From assembly GCF_002072155.1 (NCBI RefSeq), contig NZ_BDIY01000028.1, positions 1 through 36,922 on the forward strand: a stretch of 36,922 nucleotides of DNA, written 5' to 3'. Shown here in pieces: positions 30,445 through 36,922 of this stretch. The DNA is from Roseovarius sp. A-2 (lineage in GTDB: Bacteria > Pseudomonadota > Alphaproteobacteria > Rhodobacterales > Rhodobacteraceae). Position 1 is the stretch's first letter, and each line of letters starts with the position of its first letter. A program made the translations under genes and the position numbers. The notes under the pieces were generated by a model. It was given only the letters and a program-made list of their open reading frames with translations. It was not told the DNA's origin and did not search any database.

Positions 30445-30999
30445 ATGCGCAAAATCGCAATAATCATCGGGCACAATGCCAAAAGCCAGGGCGCAGTCCG
30501 CGTCACTGACGGCAAGAGCGAGTTTCAGTGGAATAGCCACCTCGCAGAAATGATCCGGGCGCATGCAGGATGCGACCCTGACGCCGAGATTCGCATTTTT
30601 CGGCGTCAATCAGGTTTCGGATACACAAAGCAGATTCAAGATGTCTATGCCAGGGCCGACGCGTGGGGCGCGGATGTCACGATCGAGCTGCACTTCAACG
30701 CGAGCGCATCGTCCGCAGCTTCATACACAGTGACTCTCTCGAGCGGATCCGCAGGCAGCCTCGCGCTTTGTGAGCGCTTGCAAGCCGCCCAGGTTTCCGC
30801 GCTGGGCCTGCGAGACGCCGGGGTGAAAGTCCGCGAGCGCAACGGCGGCCGCGGCTGGCGTAGCCTCTGGACCGGTCGCGCACCAGCAGCCCTCATTGAG
30901 CCGTATTTTGGCAGCAATTTCAATGACTGCATCGTCGCTGACAAGCGCAAAGAAGAGCTCGCCAGGGAAATTTACCAGGCTGCACGGGAGAGCGCATGA
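30445..30999 (+). CDS. Endolysin: N-acetylmuramoyl-L-alanine amidase, Amidase_3 type
   Basis: A 184-residue zinc amidase that should cut the bond between the peptidoglycan sugar and stem peptide. Zinc ligands can be assigned as His10 (IIIGHN), Glu26 (KSEFQWN) and His83 (ELHFNAS), and the catalytic Glu lies in ALIEPYFGSN (about residue 152-160). No signal peptide or wall-binding domain, so it needs a holin for release. First gene of the lysis cassette; its stop overlaps the next start (ATGA). Confidence 0.92.
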   Translation: MRKIAIIIGHNAKSQGAVRVTDGKSEFQWNSHLAEMIRAHAGCDPDAEIRIFRRQSGFGYTKQIQDVYARADAWGADVTIELHFNASASSAASYTVTLSSGSAGSLALCERLQAAQVSALGLRDAGVKVRERNGGRGWRSLWTGRAPAALIEPYFGSNFNDCIVADKRKEELAREIYQAARESA

Positions 31000-31277
31000 T
31001 GGATGATCAAACCTTCAAACTCCTGGTTTGGGTTCTCGGCGCCGGTGTGACCATTTCCATCGCGGTGGTGGGTTGGATCGTCAAGTCGCACCGGGACGAT
31101 CACAGCGTAACGAAGTCAAAGCTCGACACACTGCAGCGCGACCACAGCGACTTCCGCGTTGAAGTCGCGAATCGATATGTCTCACACGATCACCTTCAGA
31201 AGCTCGAAGACCGGATGGACAAGAGGTTCGACGAGCTGAAATCCCTGCTGACAGCGGTGTTTCACAATGAAAAATGA
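30996..31277 (+). CDS. Small membrane protein with coiled coil, lysis cassette
   Basis: 93 residues with one N-terminal membrane segment (LLVWVLGAGVTISIAVVGWIV, about residues 9-29), then a charged helix with YVSHDHLQKLEDRMDKRF. Similar proteins are common in phage lysis regions beside a holin. It may be a holin accessory or a membrane tether. Start overlaps the endolysin stop (ATGA, with a second ATG directly after). Function not established. Confidence 0.72.
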   Translation: MMDDQTFKLLVWVLGAGVTISIAVVGWIVKSHRDDHSVTKSKLDTLQRDHSDFRVEVANRYVSHDHLQKLEDRMDKRFDELKSLLTAVFHNEK

Positions 31278-31470
31278 GGGGTTTTCTTGGGATAATAGGC
31301 GACGGGCGATATGGGCAAACATGGCCCTCTCGGCTGGCGTGATCGCTTGGGTCCTATACAGCGGTCGCGCGGATAGCGTCGCAGAAGCAGCACTCACGAT
31401 GTCCTTCATCAACCTCATGGCGACGATCGGTTCCTATGCGTTCGGCGCAAGCTGGGAGAACAAGAAATGA
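31267..31470 (+). CDS. Putative holin
   Basis: A 67-residue protein with two membrane helices (about residues 15-31, NMALSAGVIAWVLY, and 40-60, AALTMSFINLMATIGSYAFG), a charged N-terminus and a Lys end. Size, two-helix topology and position between endolysin and spanins fit a class II holin, which forms the lesion releasing the endolysin. It overlaps the preceding gene by 11 bases. Confidence 0.75.
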   Translation: MKNEGFSWDNRRRAIWANMALSAGVIAWVLYSGRADSVAEAALTMSFINLMATIGSYAFGASWENKK

Positions 31471-31871
31471 TCGGAATCCTGAAAATCATAGCCGCCCCGG
31501 TCGCATCTCTTTTCGGACGCGCCGCGAACCGGTTCGGCATCCTCAATATCCTCCTGATCGCGGCCGCCGTCGCATTCGCGTGGCTGTCTATTGACCGCAT
31601 TCGAGACCAGGCCGCTGATATGCAAGCCCTCGAAAGCCGCGCCGTCAATGCTGAGCAGTCCGCAGTCGATGCCCAGGCGGCCCTCAAGCTTGAGCGCGAG
31701 ACGCACGCCGCAGAGATGGAAGCCCTACGCGTCGAGCGGGATGCGGAAAAAGCCCGCGCCGCAGACGCCCGGGAGATCATCGACGCGATCCGCAGTGCGC
31801 CAGATTCCGATGACGCACCGGTGGCACCGGTCTTGTCCGACGCGCTCGACGCGCTGAGAGAGCGCCAATGA
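31467..31871 (+). CDS. Inner-membrane spanin subunit, Rz-like
   Basis: 134 residues with one N-terminal membrane anchor (ILNILLIAAAVAFAWL, about 24-39) and a long periplasmic coiled coil (about 45-108, many Ala, Glu, Arg). It is followed at once by a small lipoprotein with overlapping ends (ATGA), the i-spanin/o-spanin arrangement of Gram-negative phages, which fuses inner and outer membranes at the last step of lysis. Confidence 0.82.
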   Translation: MIGILKIIAAPVASLFGRAANRFGILNILLIAAAVAFAWLSIDRIRDQAADMQALESRAVNAEQSAVDAQAALKLERETHAAEMEALRVERDAEKARAADAREIIDAIRSAPDSDDAPVAPVLSDALDALRERQ

Positions 31872-32131
31872 GAGCCCTGGTCGCAATCCTGGCCCTGGTC
31901 GCCCTGGCAGGCTGCTCATCGCCGCGCGAGCCCGTTCAGCGACCACCCGAGCGCGTGCTCGTGACGCCGCCCGCTCTGCTCCTCGAGTGCGAGTCCGCGC
32001 CCGTCGTGCCAGACGCAGAGACCCAGCGCGCGGTCGCAGAGTACATCGTCATACTCGAAGCCGCCGGCGCCGACTGTCGATCAAAGCTCAACGCCGTGCG
32101 CCGTTTCATCGAGCGACAGACAGAAAAATAA
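31868..32131 (+). CDS. Outer-membrane spanin lipoprotein, Rz1-like
   Basis: An 87-residue lipoprotein. The signal (MRALVAILALVALAGC) ends in the lipobox LAGC with the Cys at residue 16, so the mature chain would be lipid-linked. It is Pro-rich after the lipobox (REPVQRPPERV), as usual for Rz1. The gene is separate from, not embedded in, the Rz-like gene. A C-terminal helix with a second Cys may pair subunits. Confidence 0.85.
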   Translation: MRALVAILALVALAGCSSPREPVQRPPERVLVTPPALLLECESAPVVPDAETQRAVAEYIVILEAAGADCRSKLNAVRRFIERQTEK

Positions 32132-32199
32132 CCTCCGTTTTTGGATGCGGGATTTTTTTGCCTATCTGCTTGAAAAGGAAACGCAAAGCCGGGAATCCA

Positions 32200-32376
32200 A
32201 TGACCCTCGAAAGCATCAAGACTTGTAAGGTTTCGGCGGCATTCGCCGCCGCAGTATTCGCCGCCTTGTTGCATGTCACGATCGCCGGTTTCGCGTCCGA
32301 TCAGCTCTCCCGCGTCAACAAAATCCTGGACTGCGCCGCCCTCGCTGGTCCTCAGCATGAGGAGTGTGCGCGGTGA
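32200..32376 (+). CDS. Small membrane or secreted protein (58 aa)
   Basis: ATG 32200 follows GAAAAGGAAA at longer spacing. The product has one hydrophobic segment (VSAAFAAAVFAALLHVTIAG, residues 11-30) and two later cysteines (LDCAALAGPQHEECAR), a signal-anchor layout. It is behind the spanins and overlaps the phosphoesterase start (GTGA), so it may be a further lysis or superinfection protein. No family recognised. The 68 bases before it contain a T-rich stretch but no real terminator stem. Confidence 0.68.
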   Translation: MTLESIKTCKVSAAFAAAVFAALLHVTIAGFASDQLSRVNKILDCAALAGPQHEECAR

Positions 32377-33221
32377 TTGTGCCCAGCTTCGGCAAGAAGA
32401 TCCTGGTAATCCCGGACAGTCACGGACGATCTACGGAAAGCGCGTCGGACATCGACCGCTACGACGCCGCCGGAAAATTCGCCAGGGACGAAAAGCCTGA
32501 CATCGTGCTCTCTCTCGGTGACCTCGCCGACATGGACCCCCTCTCACCATACAAGATGAAAGCTGCTGCGGCGTTCGACGGAAAAGCAGTCAGAAAAGAG
32601 GCACTTTTCAGGACGGAAATTCTAAATCGGATTTCAGGCCCCACGCGCCACGCAAATGAGCGTCACCGCAGAGGCAGACACAAAGAGCGCATTCACGAGC
32701 CGGTGTGGATAGACTTGGAAGGAAATCACGAAGAACGGTGGCGCAGGTATCCCGAGACCGATCTCCTCGGCCACGACTTCCTGCAAGCTGAGAGCGAGGA
32801 TGCGGGGTGGATCTGGCATCCATTTTTGAAGCCGGTCGATATCCTCGGTGTGCTTTTTTCACACTACTTCACGACAGGAGTGTCCCGACGCCCCGCCTTG
32901 GTGAACACGATTCTGAACAAGACGCACAGGAGCTGCGTTTTCGGGCATTCCCACAGCTTCGGATACAACCAGCAGCCTGTCCTGGGTGGCAGGACGATCT
33001 CGGCCCTATGTGCCGGATGCTTCAAACCTCCTCATCGCACGGGAGAGCACGAGTGGTCCGGGCTGATCATGCTGACCGATGTCCGCGATGGCGCGTTCAA
33101 CATCCAGCAGATCCCCTACGATCATGTGCTCGAACGCTACGGCGAAGGCGCCTATGCCCAGGAGCTTCGCCAGCGCCGCGCCCAGGCCGCGCAGGATCGT
33201 CAGGACGCGTCCTATGCCTGA
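32373..33221 (+). CDS. Calcineurin-like metallophosphoesterase
   Basis: The 282-residue product has the two-metal phosphoesterase motifs in order: VIPDSHG (about 12-18), SLGDLAD (about 47-53), EGNHEER (about 115-121), and FGHSHSFG (about 191-198). A GTG start at 32373 is chosen because it overlaps the preceding stop and has GGAG eight bases upstream; further GTG codons lie nearby. Substrate is unknown; phage members can act on nucleic-acid ends or on nucleotides, and this late position outside the replication genes suggests an accessory role. The C-terminus is Arg/Gln-rich. Confidence 0.88.
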   Translation: MIVPSFGKKILVIPDSHGRSTESASDIDRYDAAGKFARDEKPDIVLSLGDLADMDPLSPYKMKAAAAFDGKAVRKEALFRTEILNRISGPTRHANERHRRGRHKERIHEPVWIDLEGNHEERWRRYPETDLLGHDFLQAESEDAGWIWHPFLKPVDILGVLFSHYFTTGVSRRPALVNTILNKTHRSCVFGHSHSFGYNQQPVLGGRTISALCAGCFKPPHRTGEHEWSGLIMLTDVRDGAFNIQQIPYDHVLERYGEGAYAQELRQRRAQAAQDRQDASYA

Positions 33222-33281
33222 TCACGCAATACCTGCCCTTGGAAATTTCCGCGCTCGAAAAAAGGGTCCGATCTGGTGAAA

Positions 33282-33485
33282 ATGAAGAACACACCAGACC
33301 TTGCCCGCCTCGCCGCCGCCCACGAATTCGTCGCCGCAATGGTGGCTGACCGCCCAGATGGAGCGGCCTATTTGCCATTGTTTGAGCGCCTTGAAAAAGA
33401 GCTTGAAGCCGTCGCCGCACAGGAAAGCGCTATCGAGCGGGCCCGCCGGATATCTAAGGAGCGGGCAGCGCGCGCCGGGGCTTGA
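33282..33485 (+). CDS. Small helical protein of unknown function
   Basis: A 67-residue helical protein (KNTPDLARLAAAHEFVAAMV, then LFERLEKELEAVAAQESAIE and a basic end). A GTG two codons upstream (33276) is an alternative start. No family recognised. Its last 32 bases overlap the convergent integrase. A 21-codon frame before it (33214-33279) starts inside the phosphoesterase end; it has no ribosome site and I do not call it. Confidence 0.65.
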   Translation: MKNTPDLARLAAAHEFVAAMVADRPDGAAYLPLFERLEKELEAVAAQESAIERARRISKERAARAGA

Positions 33486-34872
33486 TCGCGATTTTTTCGT
33501 GGTATTCCAGTCGTTTTTCGAGCGGCATGGAGTCGCCATACCATTCACGACCGCGGGCACGGCGCACGCTGTGCCCCATGAGCTCGGCTCGGTCGTCGGA
33601 GTCCACACCGGCATTTTTCAAGCGAGTTTCGAATGAATGTCGGAGCCCGCCGATCGTGACTCCGTCCGGCAGGTATCGGCGCAGCGACTTGTTCGCCGCG
33701 GCTGAATAGGTGCCTTTTCCGCGGTAGCGAGGGAAGCCGTTCGGGTGGCGTTTCATTGCTGCGAGCGCCACACCGACCAATGGGATCTGCCGTTTGGTCG
33801 CCTTGTTCTTCAACTCCCTGGCATACTCCTCACCGTCTGGAGCCCGCTCAAACCTTATCCATACGTGCGGAATCGGGTGATCAATGCAAATTGATCCAGG
33901 CGGAAGATCGGTGATCTCCGATTGCCGCGCGCCGGTCTCGACAAGGACTCGCGTGATGTCAGCCTCCTCGTCGTTCATGTGTTCCATGGCGTCAGGCAGC
34001 AAGATCTGCTCGATGACGTCGAGCGGCACCTCGGGCTTCCGACTGTCTTCGTCAAGTCGAGACATACCATCGCCGAGGCCGCGGAATGGGCTGGGTGGCA
34101 TTTCTGCCAGATCAACGCCCAAGTGCTGGTGGTACTTCTTCCAGAGCAAGTTCAGGTTCTGCAGATCTTTCTGTGCGCTTGCACCCTTCATGCTGCCTTC
34201 CAAGATTCGGTCTTGCAGGGCGTCACGGAGACTGACTGCGTCCGACCGGGATATGTCTTCAAGCGCCGGGTCGCGACCGAGGAGCTCGGTCACTTTGCCG
34301 GCCGGTCGGGTCCATCTCTTTTCCCATGTGCTACGCTGGCGGGCGTTCTTATCCCGAACTTCTGCGGGAAACATTTCCGGCATCCGCTCGGCAATTTCAC
34401 CAAGCGTCTCACGCGGCCGCTCGACGCCGCCCAAGAGAGCCTGAGCCGCGTCTTCGGTGGGCGCGTCACCCGAGGCTTTGAGCGCATCGACGCGGCGCAG
34501 AATGTCGCCCAGGTCGCCATCTGCGAGCTCCTGCGCGGTTCGGTATCCGAAGCCGCGGGCGGTCGTCAGGCGGGCGATTGCTTCATAATGCGAGCGTGTG
34601 CCGGGGGTATCCATGCCGACGAGCTTCGCGTCGAGTTCTGCGAGGATTTGGCTTTCAACCGCAGCGAGCCGGCCCTGGGCCTCTTTCTTGTCCCCGGTCT
34701 TCAGCGACCGGTGCAACTCCTTGCGCTTCTCGACAGACGCATACCGCCTCGGCACCCGCATGCGCAGGTGCCATGTGTCTCCTCTCTTTGCCAGTCCAGC
34801 CATTCCGATTCCCTCTTGTGTAGCAACAAGAGCGGTAGCATCGGGGCGGTGGGGGATCAATTCATTGGGCAT
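33454..34872 (-). CDS. int: Tyrosine-type site-specific integrase
   Basis: A 472-residue phage integrase that should join phage and chromosome at the tRNA 3' end. N-terminal arm-binding part starts GLAKRGDTWHLRMRVPRRY (about 26-44); core-binding helices follow. Catalytic residues: Arg316 (ETGARQSE), a Lys near 355-360, Arg411 in GGLRHS, His434 (MGHS) and Tyr445 (EWYGD). The first position of the usual HxxR box is Gly (GGLR). ATG 34872 overlaps the upstream stop and has TGAGGGA; an internal ATG at 34803 with AGAGGGA would give a 23-residue shorter protein. A TTGCTACAC repeat lies within its 5' end. Confidence 0.95.
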   Translation of the reverse strand: MPNELIPHRPDATALVATQEGIGMAGLAKRGDTWHLRMRVPRRYASVEKRKELHRSLKTGDKKEAQGRLAAVESQILAELDAKLVGMDTPGTRSHYEAIARLTTARGFGYRTAQELADGDLGDILRRVDALKASGDAPTEDAAQALLGGVERPRETLGEIAERMPEMFPAEVRDKNARQRSTWEKRWTRPAGKVTELLGRDPALEDISRSDAVSLRDALQDRILEGSMKGASAQKDLQNLNLLWKKYHQHLGVDLAEMPPSPFRGLGDGMSRLDEDSRKPEVPLDVIEQILLPDAMEHMNDEEADITRVLVETGARQSEITDLPPGSICIDHPIPHVWIRFERAPDGEEYARELKNKATKRQIPLVGVALAAMKRHPNGFPRYRGKGTYSAAANKSLRRYLPDGVTIGGLRHSFETRLKNAGVDSDDRAELMGHSVRRARGREWYGDSMPLEKRLEYHEKIAIKPRRALPAP

Positions 34873-35131
34873 CGCGGTCCCTCATGCTCTGCAGCCACTC
34901 TGATGGAAGCTTATCCGCTTTCCGCTCATTGCAATCGTGGCAGCACCACACGGTCCCGGCGCGCCCAGACTCGACGCATCGAACCCTCTTCGGCCACACA
35001 TGATCTCTTGTCGGTCGCCTTTTGGGATCGCTGTATGTCATCTCTCTGCCACAGTATGCGCACGGCATCATTGGCGCGTCGGCAAAGAACTTTGCTGCTG
35101 CCAGGTGATCGTCGAGATTTGGCTTCTGCAT
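34862..35131 (-). CDS. HNH-type zinc nuclease-like protein
   Basis: An 89-residue protein with CAYCGRE (about residues 23-29), RDHVWPK (about 41-47) and CCHDCNERKAD (about 62-72). This order (C-x2-C, D-H, C-x2-C-N...K) is that of the compact HNH family. ATG 35131 overlaps the upstream stop by one base (TGATG). It is coupled to the integrase start. It may aid packaging or recombination; the role is open. Confidence 0.78.
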   Translation of the reverse strand: MQKPNLDDHLAAAKFFADAPMMPCAYCGREMTYSDPKRRPTRDHVWPKRVRCVESGRAGTVWCCHDCNERKADKLPSEWLQSMRDRDAQ

Positions 35132-35421
35132 CACGACCGCCCTCCCATGATCTCCAGCCGCTCGTGGGCGGAGAGCTGAGTGAGGTCGATGCTTTCGCAA
35201 TCACCCTTCACACTGCTTCCACTCCAGCGAGCGCCGATCCAAATAACATCGTCGGCCGGCACAGAGCGGTAGCCACGAAACTCGTCCTCCATCGGTCGGA
35301 TTGCGGCGAAGAGACCCTCCGCCTCCTCCCAGTCTTCAATCACGACACCATGCCGCAGACTGATCCGCGCCAGGTCATCGAGAAAGGCTTTGATCTGTTC
35401 GGGGGTGGGGTCGTCAGTCAT
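35131..35421 (-). CDS. Unknown acidic protein (96 aa) of the integrase operon
   Basis: A soluble product starting TPEQIKAFLDDLARISLRHG, with FRGYRSVPADDVIWIG in the middle. No recognised family. Both ends overlap neighbours (ATGA at the start, TGATG at the stop), so it is coupled into a four-gene unit with the integrase. Position just upstream of an integrase fits an excisionase or control protein, but no helix-turn-helix is clear. Confidence 0.7.
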   Translation of the reverse strand: MTDDPTPEQIKAFLDDLARISLRHGVVIEDWEEAEGLFAAIRPMEDEFRGYRSVPADDVIWIGARWSGSSVKGDCESIDLTQLSAHERLEIMGGRS

Positions 35422-35627
35422 GTCTTCACCTTCCTGACGCCGAAATAGCCATGGTCATACCCGGGCTGGAATGGCGCCATTGCGTCATCGAAGATTTTTT
35501 GAGTGCTTTCGTCGGAGAGATGAAAACACGCCGCGCAAGTCCACACGCCATCGGTGCAGTCCATGCTCTCAGCGTTGCGGTTCGCACCGCACGAAGAGCA
35601 GGGGCGCATGTCGTTATGCATTCCCAT
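35418..35627 (-). CDS. Small zinc-ribbon protein, first gene of the integrase operon
   Basis: 69 residues with CSSCG (about 9-13) and CAACF (about 31-35), each a C-x2-C pair, forming a short zinc ribbon; then a helical end (DDAMAPFQPGYDHGYFG). ATG 35627 has CAGGGAGAAAG upstream; the M-G-M start has a second ATG two codons on. Likely DNA- or protein-binding. It overlaps the next gene (ATGA). Confidence 0.75.
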   Translation of the reverse strand: MGMHNDMRPCSSCGANRNAESMDCTDGVWTCAACFHLSDESTQKIFDDAMAPFQPGYDHGYFGVRKVKT

Positions 35628-35681
35628 GGTCTTTCTCCCTGGCGATCGGCCGCGCCGGTGGTGTGTTGTGCCGATACCAGG

Positions 35682-35711
35682 TATCTATTCCCCACGACCA
35701 CCCGACCCAAA
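35682..35711 (-). promoter_or_regulatory. Possible promoter of the integrase operon, diverged early-class copy
   Basis: Minus strand: TTTGGG (35711-35706), 18-bp spacer ending GGGGAA, then TAGATA (35687-35682). The AGTTTGGGT and GGGG blocks resemble element D, although GGGGCG is not kept. A palindrome GATACC-A-GGTATC (35673-35685) covers the -10 and could be an operator. Two GTGTAGCAAA repeats lie just upstream. Confidence 0.35.
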
Positions 35712-35725
35712 CTCGGACTCCACTT

Positions 35726-35747
35726 TTTGCTACACGATTTGCTACAC
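35726..35747. repeat. Tandem TTTGCTACAC repeats near the right attachment site
   Basis: Two exact 10-bp copies (35726-35735 and 35738-35747) with a 12-base period; a third, TTGCTACAC, lies in the opposite orientation inside the 5' end of int (34818-34826). They sit about 70-110 bases from the tRNA-derived site. Spaced repeats here suggest arm-type integrase sites or excisionase/repressor operators. Confidence 0.6.
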
Positions 35748-35816
35748 ACCGCTGCCAGTCACATCACCAGAAATACAATATATTCAATCACTTAAACGAC
35801 AACACGGCCCGCGAGT

Positions 35817-35836
35817 GATTCCGCCCCCGGGCACCA
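35817..35836 (+). other. Right attachment site: 3' end of a tRNA gene (attR)
   Basis: GATTCCGCCCCCGGGCACCA has the pattern of the T-arm 3' side, acceptor strand and CCA of an alphaproteobacterial tRNA (I recall tRNA-Phe having this end), but no tRNA body precedes it. Tyrosine integrases commonly recombine at such ends, leaving a 3' fragment at the distal junction while the full tRNA stays at the other end. The left copy is not in this window. Confidence 0.75.
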
Positions 35837-35867
35837 CTTAACAAGCTGATATGATTGTATTTTCTGC

Positions 35868-36599
35868 TCATGGCTGATCCTTGTTTCGGTCAGGTTTGAC
35901 GCTTTTCTGCGAAGGTTTGACACTTTCGGCCCGCCTTCGGTTCTCTTCTTCCAATGTCGCCATAGTCTCGCGGTTCTTGTCGGCAAGGTTCGCAGAGCGC
36001 GAATAGTGCCGTGCCATGGACGGTGTTTTCTGCCCCAGAAGGTCCGCAATGCGGCGTTCATCGAGGCCCGCTTCGCGCAATGTCGTGGCGACCGTGTGCC
36101 GCAAGCCCTTGAGGGTCAGGCCTTTTTCGATAAGTCCTTCATTCTCAAGGGCGGTTTTGAAGCGGTACCAAACAGTCGAAAAGCCGTTGTAAGTCCACGC
36201 TTCGCCGCGCGAATTTGAGAGCACAGTTTCGGCGTCGTGGTTAGGCATGCGGTTAAGCGCGGCCTGAAGGGTCGGGCTGACCGGAATCGCAACCTCTTCG
36301 CCTGTCTTACCGCGCACGCCCCAGATCGTGCCGTCATCCACCTGATCATTCCGCAATCGTAAGGCGTCGGACGGGTCGAGGCCCGTGTTCATCATCAGGG
36401 CGAGGGCCACGCGCACATGGGGCTTCGCCTTGCCCAAGACGGTGTCTCGCTCCTCGATGGTCCAGGGACGGTTGGCATATGCGCAGTCGCGCGGGCGACG
36501 CTTGGGAATGACGTCTTTGGCGAAGTTGGCGGAGATAAGACCCTTCGGGATGTTGTAGCCCGGACGGCCGAGGAGATAGATGTGTCGGAGATTTAGCTG
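35868..36599 (-). pseudogene. N-terminally truncated second tyrosine integrase
   Basis: The open frame runs from just after TAG (36602-36600) to TGA at 35868 and has no plausible start at its beginning. It contains LGRPGYNIPKGLISANFA and RRPRDCAYANRPWTIEE from the core-binding part, then LKGLRHTVATTLREAG and ARHYSRS with the expected Tyr. The box I region reads NTGLDPSDAL, lacking the usual Arg. A TTG at 36437 could start a catalytic fragment only. Its 3' end lies 31 bases from the tRNA piece, so it came from another element at the same site. It is probably inactive. Confidence 0.85.
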
Positions 36600-36617
36600 C
36601 TAGCTGGGACGCAAATT

Positions 36618-36773
36618 TCAACATCCGCCTGCCATCTGTTTCAACTGCCCAGCGATATTTGAGTAGTCGATCTCTTGATCTGTGTGTACCTCTACGATTC
36701 TCGTAGTCGCCGATTGGCGATCTTGCCATTGGTCGTAACGGTCCTCAATTAACTTAATGTAATCCTCAGTCAT
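36618..36773 (-). CDS. Small unknown ORF beside the IS end
   Basis: A 51-residue frame (MTEDYIKLIEDRYDQWQDRQ, then a TTRIVEVHTDQEIDYSNIAG stretch) that looks natural and is less GC-rich than the phage genes. The ATG lies 6 bases from the IS-like end with only a weak ribosome site, so it may be the left-over part of a gene whose control region was removed. No family recognised. Confidence 0.5.
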   Translation of the reverse strand: MTEDYIKLIEDRYDQWQDRQSATTRIVEVHTDQEIDYSNIAGQLKQMAGGC

Positions 36774-36779
36774 GCTCGC

Positions 36780-36922
36780 TGAAGTGGTCCCACCTTTTCG
36801 GACATGTTTGCAGCTTTTCTAAGGTGTATCGGGTTTAGGTTTCATGCTGCTTCTTGTTGTTCCAAGCCTACCCAATATGCGTCGTCAGGCGTCTGCCGAT
36901 CAAGGGCGGAATGGGGCCTTTT
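36780..36922 (-). mobile_element. End of an IS3-type insertion sequence (partial)
   Basis: The likely terminal repeat begins TGAAGTGGTCCCACC and continues CTTTTCGGACA (36780-36804), starting with the TG dinucleotide usual for IS3 family ends. About 40 bases further the transposase stop is met. The element runs past the window edge, so its other end and target duplication cannot be checked. Confidence 0.72.
36842..36922 (-). CDS. IS3-family transposase OrfB, C-terminal end (partial)
   Basis: The last 26 codons before TGA include RPHSALDRQTPDDAYW, the conserved C-terminal signature of IS3-type DDE transposases (R-P-H-x-x-L-x-x-x-T-P-x-x-x-Y), then a short tail ending QQEAA. The catalytic domain lies outside the window. 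It moves the insertion sequence; here it marks later damage of the integration hot spot. Confidence 0.85.
   Translation of the reverse strand, partial: KRPHSALDRQTPDDAYWVGLEQQEAA

Noticed and set aside
32132..32165. T-rich stretch after the spanin genes as terminator
   Set aside because: No stable G/C stem precedes the T run (CTCCG and CGGGA do not pair properly).
33214..33279. 21-codon frame between the phosphoesterase and the next gene
   Set aside because: No ribosome site and too short to judge, although it overlaps the upstream stop.
33922..35448. 508-codon plus-strand frame
   Set aside because: Antisense of the integrase operon.
1..36922. CRISPR array
   Set aside because: No regularly spaced repeats with unique spacers of fitting size; the GGGACA repeats are only 8-10 bases apart.

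Overview
The window is most of a lambda-like, long-tailed (siphovirus-type) prophage in a high-GC alphaproteobacterium, with the chromosomal junction at its right end. The host call rests on base composition and on gene families that look alphaproteobacterial; it is an inference. The right junction is a 20-bp piece identical in pattern to the 3' end of a tRNA gene (35817-35836), the usual target of tyrosine integrases. The left attachment site is not in the window.

Layout. (1) 255-3736, minus strand: early recombination module with SSB, a nonsense-interrupted Acb2/Tad1-like gene, a RecE-like PD-(D/E)XK exonuclease with a SAP-like insert, and small unknowns. (2) 3737-4189: divergent GC-rich control region with imperfect repeats. 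(3) 4190-7108, plus strand: a Mob/Pre-like HUH protein, an SF2 helicase and a VRR-NUC nuclease. (4) 7045-11109, minus strand: small unknowns, a phage-encoded RpoH-like sigma factor, an HNH nuclease and an SF3-type helicase/primase. (5) 11110-11651: noncoding region with twelve GGGACA/TGTCCC repeats around an AT-rich core, a candidate replication origin. (6) 11652-13149: small unknowns. (7) 13150-30392: packaging, head and tail genes in lambda order, including a G/T frameshift with lambda's own slippery heptamer. (8) 30445-33485: endolysin, holin candidates, separate spanin pair, a metallophosphoesterase. (9) 33454-35627, minus strand: integrase operon. (10) 35868-36922: remnant of a second integrase, a small ORF and the end of an IS3-type element, so this tRNA site has probably taken up more than one element.

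Most notable is a probable self-contained transcription circuit. A 12-bp element, GGACCGATATTC, occurs seven times, always on the plus strand. In four cases it lies 22-26 bp before a start codon, and it stands ahead of the helicase, terminase, head, protease/capsid, tail, fibre and lysis blocks. Four copies carry GAAC exactly 14 bp upstream. The phage encodes its own divergent sigma factor, so these are good candidates for sigma-specific promoters. A second family of four promoter-like elements (TTGgac-N15-17-TATYTC preceded by GGGCG) precedes early genes, including the sigma gene itself, and three copies carry a dyad over the -35 position. No CI-type repressor was recognised.

Many genes overlap by ATGA or TGATG, which implies translational coupling and fixed several start codons.
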